From contig CM037880.1 in assembly GCA_021292165.1 (NCBI GenBank), forward strand, positions 212,736,942-212,800,941: 64,000 bases of DNA, read 5' to 3'. The position numbers and the translations under genes were made by a program. The notes beneath the pieces were generated by a model that was given only the letters and a program-made list of their open reading frames with translations, ran no database searches and had not been told where the DNA came from. This stretch comes from Shinisaurus crocodilurus (lineage: Eukaryota; Chordata; Lepidosauria; Squamata; Shinisauridae). Within the stretch, counting starts at the first letter, position 1. The number at the start of each line of letters is the position of its first letter. Below are positions 57,201-62,285 of this stretch, in pieces.

Positions 57201-60200
57201 TGGTCAAGACACCCTCAGTGCCTTCACTCAGTGAATCCACCAGCTTACCAGCATTGTTACCAGCTGCTCCTCCTCCTGTTACCTTCCCATCATTACAACC
57301 TGCTTGCTTGTCAAGCAGAGAACCAATGAGCAAGTAGGCAGTGGCATCTACTGCTCCTCCCTCCCCCCCCCACCATTGTCTGGACCACAGTGAAAGGCGG
57401 GTGAACAAGCAGGCTGCAATGGGGAGGAAGAGGAGCACGTCCAGGGGGTTCTTGTCAGCAGGCTCCCTGCTTCAGTGTAGGCCCTCGGCAGGTGCCCAAC
57501 CGTGCCAACCATTGACACTGGCCCTGCTGAGTCAAGTTTGGCCTTCTGGATTTTGCAATTTAAAATTTTTAAAGCTTGTTTCAATCCCTTGAGAGGAGTC
57601 TTGTGGGGAGAAGCAGGGGGAGCTTAAGAAACGTCAGGATTTAAAATGATACATATGGAGACCTTGTGTGCCTTGTTTTGTATTGCTTTTCAAATACTGA
57701 CCTCATCTTAGCAACCTGGAAGGCTCAAACATCGCTGAGACATAAAGCTTAAAAGTGACACACCTCTGTGGTCCACAGATCTGCCTGAGAGGTTCCTTGT
57801 TGCCCTCAAGTCATATCTTGTCAGCTGTGAATCACAATGGCCTCTTCCTGCTCTTTAAGGAAAGAGTGCTGGATAGTTGCACAAAACCCCCTGTTTAGTT
57901 TTCTCCTGCTTGTTTTTCAGCCGAAGAGATCTTGACATTGAGCGTCCTATGCCTGGAACAACTACCGTCACTCTACAGTAAGTATTGTCATAATCCATTT
58001 TAACTCTGTGGGTTGGAGAAGGGAAAGGATGACTCTTCTCAGGTTCACTTTCTGTGAATGGTAAAAATCCTGGGAGGCAACGAACATGTTAAAATGCACC
58101 GGTTGGATGCAAGCTTATCTGGCCCACTTAGAGGTGGGTTATACAAACAATAGCATCCATTAGCTTAATCCATCTACAACGCATCCATCTACAACGCATG
58201 ATAAGTATGAGTCTGGTGAAAGCAACGTACAGTATAAGAACTGCCCGTAGTAGGCACATGTGAGCTCATCACTTCAGATTTGGCTTTGCAGTGTTAGGGA
58301 AGATTGCTGAAAGTAGAAATAATAAATGTGAGCTGTGGAATAAGGAATGTTCTGTCTTGAAGTACTTCAGTTCCCAGAGGGGATCTCGCATTGGGAACCT
58401 TTCATGAGTTCTCCAGAGCTGAGTCCTTAGAATAGCAGCTGGGCTGGGGTGCTGTTTGCAGGCTAAAAAGTTAAAGCTCCTGTGGAACATGTGCACATGC
58501 AAATCCCACATTTGCTTCTAAAAAGTGAACTTCTGCAGGTAAAACTAGTGTGTCAGAACTGGCCTTATAAATCCTAGAAATTGTCATTTTTAGCCATTTT
58601 AACTGGCAGTGACAGTACATCTCAGTGGGCGGGGCCAAGGGGCACAGTGTTCTGCGTGTTAAACTGGCACACCAGAATAATCAGATCACATGACTGCCCT
58701 GCCCTGCCTTCCTTTCCTTCAGGTACCCTAGCAATCTCCACCTCACCCCGTCTCACGTACTTCCTCCATGGCTTTTAAAGTATTAACTTGAATAGTAAAC
58801 GTGAGGAAGTGGTACATTAACGGTGACACCAAGTTGCTCTGTAATCTCATTTAGGAAGAAGGTGATGTAGGCAAGTCTTAAGTCTCTTGACCTTTTGATG
58901 GCACAACAGACTGAAGCTTACAGGAATTAACTACTTAGAAAAATGAGAGGTAACTGGCTTATTCTTGAGCTGTCCCAGTTACTGAGGCCCAAAGCAATGT
59001 TTGCAGTGACTTGTCATGCTTTGACACTTTGTTTATCAAGTTGTGCAAAAACATGATCTTAAAGCCTTATTCCCTGAGTTGTAAAGGGGCGAGTAACTAG
59101 AGAACATCTTTTTAAAAAACCTTTAAGAAGTAAAATAGAATCCTAGCTTACATGGCTTAGTGACGGCTACCACGATGCTCTTTGATAGAATTAAAGACCC
59201 ACAAGCCTTCTTGTCAGAATGGTGGAAAACAGTGTCTGCCCACCACCCTTCCTCCCAGACAGAAGACTCTTTGGGATAGAGAGTTCTACCGATGATCATG
59301 ATAGTGCTCGGCCTTAATGCTGGTGCATTTACCCTACATGGCGGCCACAGACCTACCTGCTGCTTTGATACAGATATACGGGATCTTTGTCCAGCTGCTT
59401 GTCTCCACTCTAATAGTACACATGTCCTCTCTTCCTGCTTGTTGCTACTGGGAGCTGAATTTTTGAAATTTTGCTACTGCAGAATAATTCATACTGCCAG
59501 AAATCTTGATCCAGAGTTGCAGGGATCCTCGTGTTTGAGCTATATATTGACTTCTGCATCCCATGAAGTTGAACTGATAGGAGATTCAGGACAGATGAAA
59601 GGGAAAAAAAATCCACAGTGTAGAGCTAAACTAGAGAACTTGCTACCTCAGGATCTAGTGAAGGCCACCAACATGGACAGCATTAAAATGGAATTAGACA
59701 AATTCATGGAGGATAAGGCTATCAATGGTTTCTAGTCATGTCGGCTATGTATTACCTCCAGTATCAAGCAGTATGCCTCCGTATACCAGTTGCTGGGGAA
59801 CCTGAGTGGGAGGGTGCTATTGCATTCATGTCCTGCTTGTGGGGTTCCCACAGACATCTGGTTGGCCACTGTGCAAATAGAATGCTGGAGTAGTTAGGCC
59901 TTTGGTGTCATCCAGCTTGGCTTTTCTTCTTAAATAGCTTTGTGTAATGCCTCTTAATGACAGTTAACCCACCAACATGCATCCTTTTGGGATGTTGTTG
60001 TTAGAAGCTGTATGATTCTTCAGTAATTGGTTCATGATTCCTAAAAAGACTTGTACCTCCTGAAATGGCATCATAACTGAATCAACCTAGATATAACCTA
60101 GTTGCATTGCCTACTACAAAGGAGGTTCTATCAGCCAATATCCAGCAAGATAGCATAATCCAAAGCAGGGGTGGGCAGAAAGTAGATCTCCAGATATTTG

Positions 60201-62285
60201 GACTTCAATTCCCAGCAATCCTGACCATTGGCCATGCTGGCAGGGGCTTCTGGAAGTTGCCCCCAAATATCTGGAGGTCTACTTTCTGCCCACCTCTGAT
60301 CTAAACATTTCGTTGTATCCAGTGTTAGTCCAACTTAAGTCCCATTCATCTCAATGGGTCTACTTGAACATTGGATACAACTCGGTAATATATTACAGAT
60401 CAGAAGCCATCCAAAGGTGCTGTACGGAGGTGCCTATAAAGCAGCTAATATAATAGCTTAGTAAAGCAATTCAGATGGCTCAAACACAGTAAGCAGGCAG
60501 TTCAGGTTCTCAGCAACGCTGCAAGTTTAGTGTTGGGTTGCTCAACTGACAGCCGAAAACCTTCTGTGATGTTAGTTTTAACCACTTCCTTAAAGGCATG
60601 CAGCCATCAAGAGTTAATAATAGAAATGACTGCCACTTCAATTATTTACTTTCAGATGCCCTTCGCTGTTGGTGGTTGGAGACAGCTCTCCTGCAGTTGA
60701 TGCTGTGGTATGTACAGATAAACTTTTAGTTTCGTGCTTGTCACCCATGTGACTCCCAACAATGGGAAGCCGTTTGGTCTCTGTAATCCTTCCAACCTGA
60801 TTGTTTTGAATTATTTCATTTTCCTATCTTGCCTGATGTTCAAAGGGCTTTACAATACTGACCTCAGCCCTGTGCGATAGCCCATAATTCCAATATTTCA
60901 GATGGGGGAAAAAAGATCTTGGGTGATGACAACTTCTGCAAGGTTGATTTCTGAAAGCTAGATCAAGGTCAAAATGCCACTAACTACCAGATAGCTAGGG
61001 CAAGGATGGGCAATTTCAGAGGTTTGGGGGAAATATTGTACACACACACACCATTCCCAGAACTCTTCAGGGGCTGCACCCTGCCACCTGAAGTGGCTAC
61101 AGTGCTAGAATCACAGAGATTCTGCTGGGAAACAAGAAGATGCTCTGGGAGTGCATGCCTTGTTTCCCAGCAGAATTGCTGCAGTAGCATGGAGGCAACC
61201 ACACTCAATGGCTTTGATGGGCTGCATTTTGCCCACGAGCTATGTGTTGCCCACCCCTGGGCTAGAGGGTAAGGCATTAAGTACAGTCAGTATTGCTGGA
61301 TTCTCATCTACAGGTGTTTGGAAGGGGCAGATGTACAGTTCTGTGAGTGTCTTGCTCCATGCACTTCCAGTATTCTTTTTCCCCTCTCCCCACTTTTTTA
61401 TTCTCACAATCTTATGTGGTATGCTAGACTAAGAGTTAGTTACTTGCTCAAGTCCACCCACAGCTTCATAGCTGAGTGGGTATTTGAACCTGGGTCTCCC
61501 TAGTCCTGACACTCTAACCACTACATCGCACTTCCACTGGGGCATATGCCGGGGAGAGAAACCTCCATGTTTGAAGAAAGTACTATTTGTTACAGCCCGC
61601 AGAATGTGAGAGGATGAATTGTGTAGTAACCAGGGTTGGAAAAGGCTGTGCAGAATTGAAGTTCCCTTCTATTGAAGTTTGAGGAGGGAAACAACCGCAT
61701 ATGATGCTGACTGTGTCATTTGAAGTTTGTTTTTTTAAAAACCAGAAATAGGAGGTACATGGCACATGATCAGGACCATGGCATAGGGAAGGGAGTTAAC
61801 ACCTTTCCTCCTATGTCACAATTCCAACAAAAACCACCCCCCTAGCTGCTCCTTTTCTTTGAGAGGGAATCTCCCATAGACTCCAATGTGAGTTTTCCTT
61901 CTGAGCCAGGCAGCAGCAAAGGGGATGGATTTTCAGTGGGACCAAAGCAGGGGAGAGAGGGGGTTTACCCCTCCCCCCCACATACCCCACAGCCCCCAAA
62001 ACCTACTATATCTGGGTTTTTAAAATAGTTTTGCCCTTAGTGCCATTGTTCACAGGCTTAACCTAGTCGTGGAGGCCTCCTGAAATGTACACCAGTTTGA
62101 AGATGAGGGGGGATGGCTTTGAGGACCTTGTCCTCTGCGGGTTGTTGAAATTAGAGCTACAAGGTGTTGCATGCAAAAAGTTTTGCTATTACATGTAGAG
62201 GCAAGGCTCATCCTTTTCTCCTTCCCTTTCCAAACAGGTTGACTGCAATGCTAAACTCGACCCAACAAAGACAACGCTCTTAAAG
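33222..62285 (+). CDS. NDRG1: NDRG1, residues 1-285 of the conserved frame (spliced, 3' partial, frameshifted in exon 4)
   Basis: Twelve coding exons (33222-33284, 34551-34586, 47252-47358, 51047-51167, 51676-51738, 53080-53140, 53733-53819, 56058-56114, 56588-56691, 57921-57977, 60656-60707, 62238-62285) give an NDR-family protein. The family has an alpha/beta-hydrolase fold without the usual catalytic serine. NDRG1 is a cytoplasmic, stress-, hypoxia- and differentiation-responsive protein linked to vesicle trafficking and to myelin maintenance. Seen here: EVKPLV at 12-17, DAPGQQDG at 95-102, [10 protein letters not shown] at 136-145 (the nucleophile-elbow position is not serine), [10 protein letters not shown] in exon 8 and [12 protein letters not shown] at 258-269. 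The N-terminus and the VHVTMCGTP stretch fit NDRG1 better than NDRG2-4. Exon phases all agree except exon 4, which has one extra C and an in-frame TAG at 47318. The C-terminal third, including the NDRG1-specific RSRSHTSEG repeats, lies beyond the window. Confidence 0.93.
33300..33642 (+). mobile_element. L2-type LINE C-terminal fragment in intron 2
   Basis: The 33349-33534 frame reads [20 protein letters not shown], the L2 C-terminal RxFSVVAPxLWNSLP block. A 3' UTR-like TTTTATATTGTTTTCTATG follows. It begins within about 15 bp of the exon 2 donor. Confidence 0.7.
33649..33787. mobile_element. hAT-like MITE family B
   Basis: CAGCTTTCTCCAAGCTGGTG and GGGTTGAGGAAGGGTTGAG are the ends. The centre GGCCATGCTGGCTGGGGCTG is diagnostic. 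Confidence 0.75.
33788..34550 (+). other. NDRG1: NDRG1 intron 2, 3' part
   Basis: It includes GGGTTGGATCCAGACTTAGT at about 34252, which resembles a short dispersed repeat also near 7930 and 25095. Otherwise nothing is recognised. It ends in the acceptor TTTTTCTAG. Confidence 0.6.
34551..34586 (+). CDS. NDRG1: NDRG1 exon 3 (micro-exon, 36 nt)
   Basis: CTTTTTCTAG precedes twelve codons, [12 protein letters not shown], and CAG|GTAAGT follows. It is in phase 0 at both ends. It corresponds to the ITGLLQEFDVQ part of human NDRG1. Confidence 0.9.
34665..34802. mobile_element. hAT-like MITE family B
   Basis: CAGCCTTCCCCAACCTGAGG and CCAGGTTCGGGAAGCTG are inverted ends with GATGGGAGTTGTAGTCC in the right arm. 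Confidence 0.82.
36241..36386. mobile_element. Worn hAT-like MITE family B
   Basis: CAGGGACGGGGAACGTGTTG and CAGATGTTCCCCACCCTG are inverted ends around a degenerate core. Confidence 0.65.
40103..40455. repeat. Palindromic A/T-rich repeat with GATTTAAATC motifs and CAGGGTTGCAA ends
   Basis: It starts CAGGGTTGCAATGATTTAAA. A TTTACAACCCTG end is reached at about 40229, and a second TTTTGCAACCCTG lies at about 40453. GATTTAAATC and AAAAATCATGATTTTTT recur. It looks like two overlapping or nested copies of a terminal-inverted-repeat element with slippage-prone interiors. Confidence 0.6.
40902..40990. mobile_element. hAT MITE family A with internal deletion
   Basis: CAGTGTTCTCCAACC and GGTTGGAGAACACTG ends are intact. 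The centre lacks the CCCAGCATGCCC core, giving 89 bp instead of about 135. Confidence 0.85.
41144..41406. mobile_element. Tc1/pogo-like MITE (subtype 2)
   Basis: CAGTAGTACCTTGGATTGC follows TA, and CAATCCAAGGTATTACT lies at the right end, which is slightly degraded where a Helitron begins. A GC-rich interior (CTCGAGCGGGCGTAATGGGC) distinguishes it from subtype 1. Orientation is opposite to the 46434 copy. Confidence 0.8.
41407..42576 (+). mobile_element. Non-autonomous Helitron
   Basis: The start TGTATATATATAAAAGAAAG and following GACTGACTCATAAACGCCCA match the 5' end of a widespread animal Helitron type. The end GCGAGCGAAGCTGCGGGC, then AAAAGCTAG and T, is the typical 3' GC-rich hairpin region followed by CTAG|T. 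There are no terminal inverted repeats and no Rep/helicase ORF, so it would need an autonomous partner. The interior contains repeated TATGCAAAT-type blocks and a minisatellite. The 5' boundary is uncertain by a few bases (TG rather than TC). Confidence 0.8.
42148..42437. repeat. Minisatellite inside the Helitron, about nine units of 28-38 bp
   Basis: Each unit contains GGGATTTCATTGTG and AGTCC(C/T)GGGGG. G-run length varies from 4 to 10. Open frames on both strands across the array are a by-product of the repeat. Confidence 0.9.
43009..43240 (+). mobile_element. SINE A, near full length
   Basis: The tRNA-like head has an A-box region GACGTAGTGGTGGGAGTG and a B box GGGTTCTAGTCCC (43058-43070). 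The body CTCACAGGGTTGTTGTGAGG leads to a 3' hairpin GCCGCCTTGGGTTCC/GGAAAAAAGGCGGGG and a (TAAA)n tail. It is the reference copy for this family in the window. Confidence 0.9.
46318..46350. repeat. (GAT)n simple repeat
   Basis: Imperfect GAT units in the tail region of an unassigned minus-strand LINE or SINE 3' end (about 46260-46430). Confidence 0.7.
46434..46694. mobile_element. Tc1/pogo-like MITE (subtype 2)
   Basis: CAGTAATACCTTGGATTGC follows TA, and GCAATCCAAGGTATTACTA precedes TA. The GC-rich interior GGCGGGCGTGAGTGGGGCC matches the 41144 copy in reverse orientation. Confidence 0.85.
47252..47358 (+). CDS. NDRG1: NDRG1 exon 4, carrying a 1-nt insertion
   Basis: The acceptor CTCTCTTGCAG and donor AATC|GTAAGT are intact. 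The first 19 codons read [19 protein letters not shown], as in NDRG1. The frame then hits CGA TTC AAA TAG (47318-47320). Dropping one C of CCCC (47306-47309) gives the conserved continuation [16 protein letters not shown] and makes the length 106 nt, which fits the phase-1 start of exon 5. The later frame is fully conserved, so the change is recent or an artefact. Confidence 0.9.
47411..47580 (-). mobile_element. 5S-rRNA-derived SINE, uninterrupted copy
   Basis: On the minus strand it reads GGCTCAGCTTGTCTGAGTGT, GGAAAGCTACGCAGGGACAG, GCCTAGTTATTACTTGGATG and GGAGACCCC, colinear with the 3' two thirds of 5S rRNA. A short spacer and a CR1-like tail to AACTCTATGATCTATGAAAT follow. Confidence 0.75.
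48479..50131 (+). CDS. L2-clade LINE reverse transcriptase ORF (5'-truncated), 550 codons open
   Basis: The ORF encodes the reverse transcriptase and C-terminal region of an L2-clade non-LTR retrotransposon, the enzyme for target-primed reverse transcription. Seen: [20 protein letters not shown] near residue 107, [14 protein letters not shown], the first catalytic aspartate in [13 protein letters not shown] near 180, [18 protein letters not shown], and the catalytic YADD at 269-272 in [11 protein letters not shown]. The L2-type C-terminal blocks [20 protein letters not shown] and [19 protein letters not shown] follow. The apurinic-type endonuclease domain expected upstream is absent, so the copy is 5'-truncated and cannot move by itself. 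The start is only the first ATG of the open frame. No stop or frameshift in 550 codons suggests a young insertion. It is in sense orientation in NDRG1 intron 4. Confidence 0.9.
   Translation: MLRSGISCIVDTGSEREEANGRLVLWDRFRLLPSDEVDKVLSSVRLTTCLLDPCPSWLIMSCRERLGEGIKAVVNASLEEAVMPSALKEAVIRPLLKKPSLDPQDLNNFRPVSNLPFLGKVIERVVGAQLKAHLDEADYLDPCQSGFRSGHGTETALVALVDDMRRALDRGECSFLVLLDLSAAFDTVDHGILLDRLEGLGLGGTVLQWFRSFLSGRYQRVVLGEEASDPRLLTCGVPQGSILSPMLFNIYLKPLGAIIRRFGVQCHQYADDTQLYLCFKSSPRLAVETLSKCLEAVAGRMGRNMLKLNPDKTEVLLVGDKGRLGDVDLVLNGVHLPLKDQVRSLGVILDSQLSMEAQVAAVSRAALYQLHLIRQLRPYLPNHLLPSVVHALVSSRLDYCNVLYVGLPLKTVRKLQLVQNAAARLVKGSCRRDHITPVMKDLHWLPVACRAEFKVLVLTFKTLYGSGPVYLKERLQQHQVGRSTRSATNGLLLVPSARAARLVGTRKRAFSVVAPVLWNSLPSDLRHAPSLMSFRRSLKTWLFRREYGVG
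50132..50277 (+). mobile_element. L2 3' UTR with hairpin and (TAAA)n tail
   Basis: After the stop codon the 3' UTR carries a stem TCGCCCA/TGGGCGA with an inner GGCCGG/CCGGCC (50197-50232), then TAAATAAATATTAATAATAA and TAAA units to 50277. This is the expected recognition structure and tail of the LINE. Confidence 0.85.
50236..50277. repeat. (AAAT)n microsatellite
   Basis: It is the tail of the L2 element, with about eight pure TAAA units at its end. Confidence 0.9.
50320..50560 (-). mobile_element. CR1-type LINE 3' end
   Basis: TATAGAGTTGGGAGAGACCT, CGAAGGTTATCTAGGCCAAC and GCTACCTTTTCGAGGCAGCT TGTTCCACTG, read in reverse, follow the 3' end of CR1 elements. Confidence 0.65.
51047..51167 (+). 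CDS. NDRG1: NDRG1 exon 5
   Basis: CTCCTCTAAAG precedes AC AAA ACT TGC, completing the split histidine codon from exon 4. Residues 69-109 include [18 protein letters not shown] and the DAPGQQDG motif (95-102). The donor is CAGCTGG|GTAAG. Length 121 nt, phase 1 to phase 2. Confidence 0.93.
51168..51675 (+). other. NDRG1: NDRG1 intron 5
   Basis: It includes a decayed minus-strand L2 3' fragment at about 51240-51420 (AGTCAGCACCATATTTTGGG is the reversed WNSLP region). Nothing else is recognised. Confidence 0.6.
51676..51738 (+). CDS. NDRG1: NDRG1 exon 6
   Basis: TTTTTATAG precedes A TAC ATG TAC, giving residues 110-129, [20 protein letters not shown], and GG of codon 130. The donor is TTTGG|GTGAGT. 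63 nt. Confidence 0.93.
51781..52060. mobile_element. Family B MITE interrupted by a family A-like MITE
   Basis: The outer copy starts CTTCCCTAATCTGGTGCCC and ends GGGCAGCAGATTGGAGAAG. The inner element, 51889-52024, has CAGGGCTCTCCAACC and GGTTGGAGAGCCCTG ends, flanked by GTCCAGAG and GTCTAGAG (7 of 8 match). Confidence 0.75.
52898..53025. mobile_element. Palindromic MITE family C with TTA flanks
   Basis: The ends GGGTGCAACCCTATGCA and TGCATAGGATTGCACCC are inverted, with TTA on both sides (52895-52897 and 53026-53028), compatible with a PIF/Harbinger-type target duplication. The core GGCCTACAACTCCCAGCATG is identical to that of the hAT family A copies. Confidence 0.8.
53080..53140 (+). CDS. 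NDRG1: NDRG1 exon 7 (nucleophile-elbow exon)
   Basis: CTTTTATAG precedes A TTG AAA, completing G130. Residues 130-150 contain [20 protein letters not shown]. In active hydrolases the elbow is GxSxG; here it is GTGAG, as in all NDRG proteins, so no catalysis is expected. The donor is GCG|GTAAG, phase 0. Confidence 0.93.
53141..53732 (+). other. NDRG1: NDRG1 intron 7
   Basis: No element recognised. It ends in the acceptor CAATCTGCAG. Confidence 0.7.
53733..53819 (+). CDS. NDRG1: NDRG1 exon 8
   Basis: 29 codons, residues 151-179, including [20 protein letters not shown] and GWMDWAATK. The donor is AAG|GTAAAT. Human NDRG1 has LNNPEMVEG at the start. Confidence 0.93.
54981..55109. mobile_element. 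Palindromic MITE family C, worn
   Basis: GGTTGCAATCCTATGCATGG and GTGCATATGATTGCACTTG are the ends. The centre is CCAGCCAGTCATGCTGGCTGG. Confidence 0.7.
55209..55787 (+). pseudogene. Non-LTR retrotransposon C-terminal ORF fragment with a C2H2 zinc finger
   Basis: The frame is open for 192 codons; recognisable element sequence starts near 55250. It contains [48 protein letters not shown] and a final zinc-finger-like [20 protein letters not shown] ending HR. This order matches the C-terminal end of a class of LINE polyproteins found in many animals. I cannot name the clade with confidence. The reverse transcriptase core is absent, so it is a 5'-truncated insertion. The 3' UTR ends GATCGCCTGATGATGATGAT. 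The full openness suggests a young copy. Confidence 0.75.
55788..55876 (+). mobile_element. 3' UTR and GAT-rich tail of the LINE fragment
   Basis: ACTCGGTCACGAGTGATCGC is followed by CTGATGATGATGATATTC. The CGGTCACGAGTGATCG part is a short imperfect hairpin. Confidence 0.65.
56058..56114 (+). CDS. NDRG1: NDRG1 exon 9
   Basis: ACTCCCTAG precedes 19 codons, [19 protein letters not shown], residues 180-198. The donor is AAG|GTAAGT. Phase 0 on both sides. Confidence 0.93.
56115..56587 (+). other. NDRG1: NDRG1 intron 9, mostly one CR1-like fragment
   Basis: About 56190-56560 is a minus-strand CR1-like LINE 3' end (see separate entry). The acceptor is TAAATTTAG. Confidence 0.65.
56190..56560 (-). 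mobile_element. CR1-like LINE 3' end with ORF terminus
   Basis: In reverse it reads the same family as 4376 and 59600: TTCATGGAGGAGAAAGCTAT, ATCAGGACTAGTAGCC reversed, and CAGTTGCTGGGGAACATGGG. The AAGAAGTACTTCCTTTTATC and TTCATGGGTTAACCCCGGGT motifs extend it further into the ORF side. Confidence 0.65.
56588..56691 (+). CDS. NDRG1: NDRG1 exon 10
   Basis: Residues 199-232 plus AG of codon 233: [20 protein letters not shown] and [14 protein letters not shown]. The donor is CAACAG|GTAATC. The first ten residues are the most diverged part relative to human; HTYRQHI is conserved. Confidence 0.92.
56782..56910. mobile_element. hAT-like MITE family B
   Basis: CAGGGAAGGGCAGCTTGGCG, then CAACTCCCATCATCCCTCAC and GCTATGCTGGCTAGGGCTG, mirrored to GGGCACAAGTTGCC. 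Confidence 0.7.
57000..57105 (+). mobile_element. L2-type LINE 3' end with (AAT)n tail
   Basis: TTTTTATTGTTCACCGCTCC and AGCAGTATACAAATACTGTA are followed by AATAATAGTAATAATAATAA. The same 3' end is seen reversed at about 6440-6500. Confidence 0.65.
57921..57977 (+). CDS. NDRG1: NDRG1 exon 11
   Basis: TGTTTTTCAG precedes C CGA AGA, completing S233. Residues 234-251 read [18 protein letters not shown], with CA of Q252. The donor is CTACA|GTAAGT. Confidence 0.93.
59600..59930 (+). mobile_element. CR1-like LINE 3' end with ORF terminus
   Basis: Translation gives [20 protein letters not shown] and [14 protein letters not shown] before the stop at 59733. The conserved 3' UTR CAGTTGCTGGGGAACCTGAG, then CATCTGGTTGGCCACTGTGC, follows. 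Confidence 0.7.
60166..60298. mobile_element. hAT-like MITE family B variant
   Basis: CAGGGGTGGGCAGAAAGTAG and CTACTTTCTGCCCACCTCTG are nearly perfect inverted ends. Flanks ATCCAAAG and ATCTAAAC match at 6 of 8. Confidence 0.8.
60656..60707 (+). CDS. NDRG1: NDRG1 exon 12
   Basis: TACTTTCAG precedes A TGC CCT, completing Q252. Residues 253-269 read [18 protein letters not shown]261 sits at the acid position of the hydrolase fold. The donor is GTG|GTATGT. Confidence 0.93.
61119..61175. repeat. Inverted repeat of about 17 bp
   Basis: TTCTGCTGGGAAACAAG (about 61120) and CTTGTTTCCCAGCAGAA (about 61159-61175) are exact reverse complements. The outer flanks GGGCAATTTCAGAGG and TGTGTTGCCCACCCC suggest a larger worn MITE from about 61005 to 61262. 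Confidence 0.65.
61385..61535 (-). mobile_element. Diverged SINE A-like fragment
   Basis: TTGAACCTGGGTCTCCCTAG, the reversed B box, then GACACTCTAACCACTACATC is the tRNA-like head region. The body is highly substituted. Confidence 0.6.
62238..62285 (+). CDS. NDRG1: NDRG1 exon 13, last exon in the window
   Basis: TTTCCAAACAG precedes 16 codons, [16 protein letters not shown], residues 270-285. The donor is AAG|GTAATC. The next exon should begin with the MADCGG block and is not found before the window ends. Confidence 0.93.

Larger units (their letters stand above)
56692..57920 (+). other. NDRG1: NDRG1 intron 10
   Basis: It contains a family B MITE (56782) and an L2-type 3' end with microsatellite (57000). 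From 57120 to 57920 nothing is recognised. Confidence 0.65.
57978..60655 (+). other. NDRG1: NDRG1 intron 11
   Basis: It contains a CR1-like 3' end (59600) and a hAT MITE (60166). Nothing is recognised in 57990-59590 or 60310-60650. Confidence 0.65.
60708..62237 (+). other. NDRG1: NDRG1 intron 12
   Basis: It contains a diverged SINE A-like fragment at 61385-61535. A TTCTGCTGGGAAACAAGAAG / CTTGTTTCCCAGCAGAA inverted pair lies at about 61119-61175. Otherwise nothing is recognised. Confidence 0.6.
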
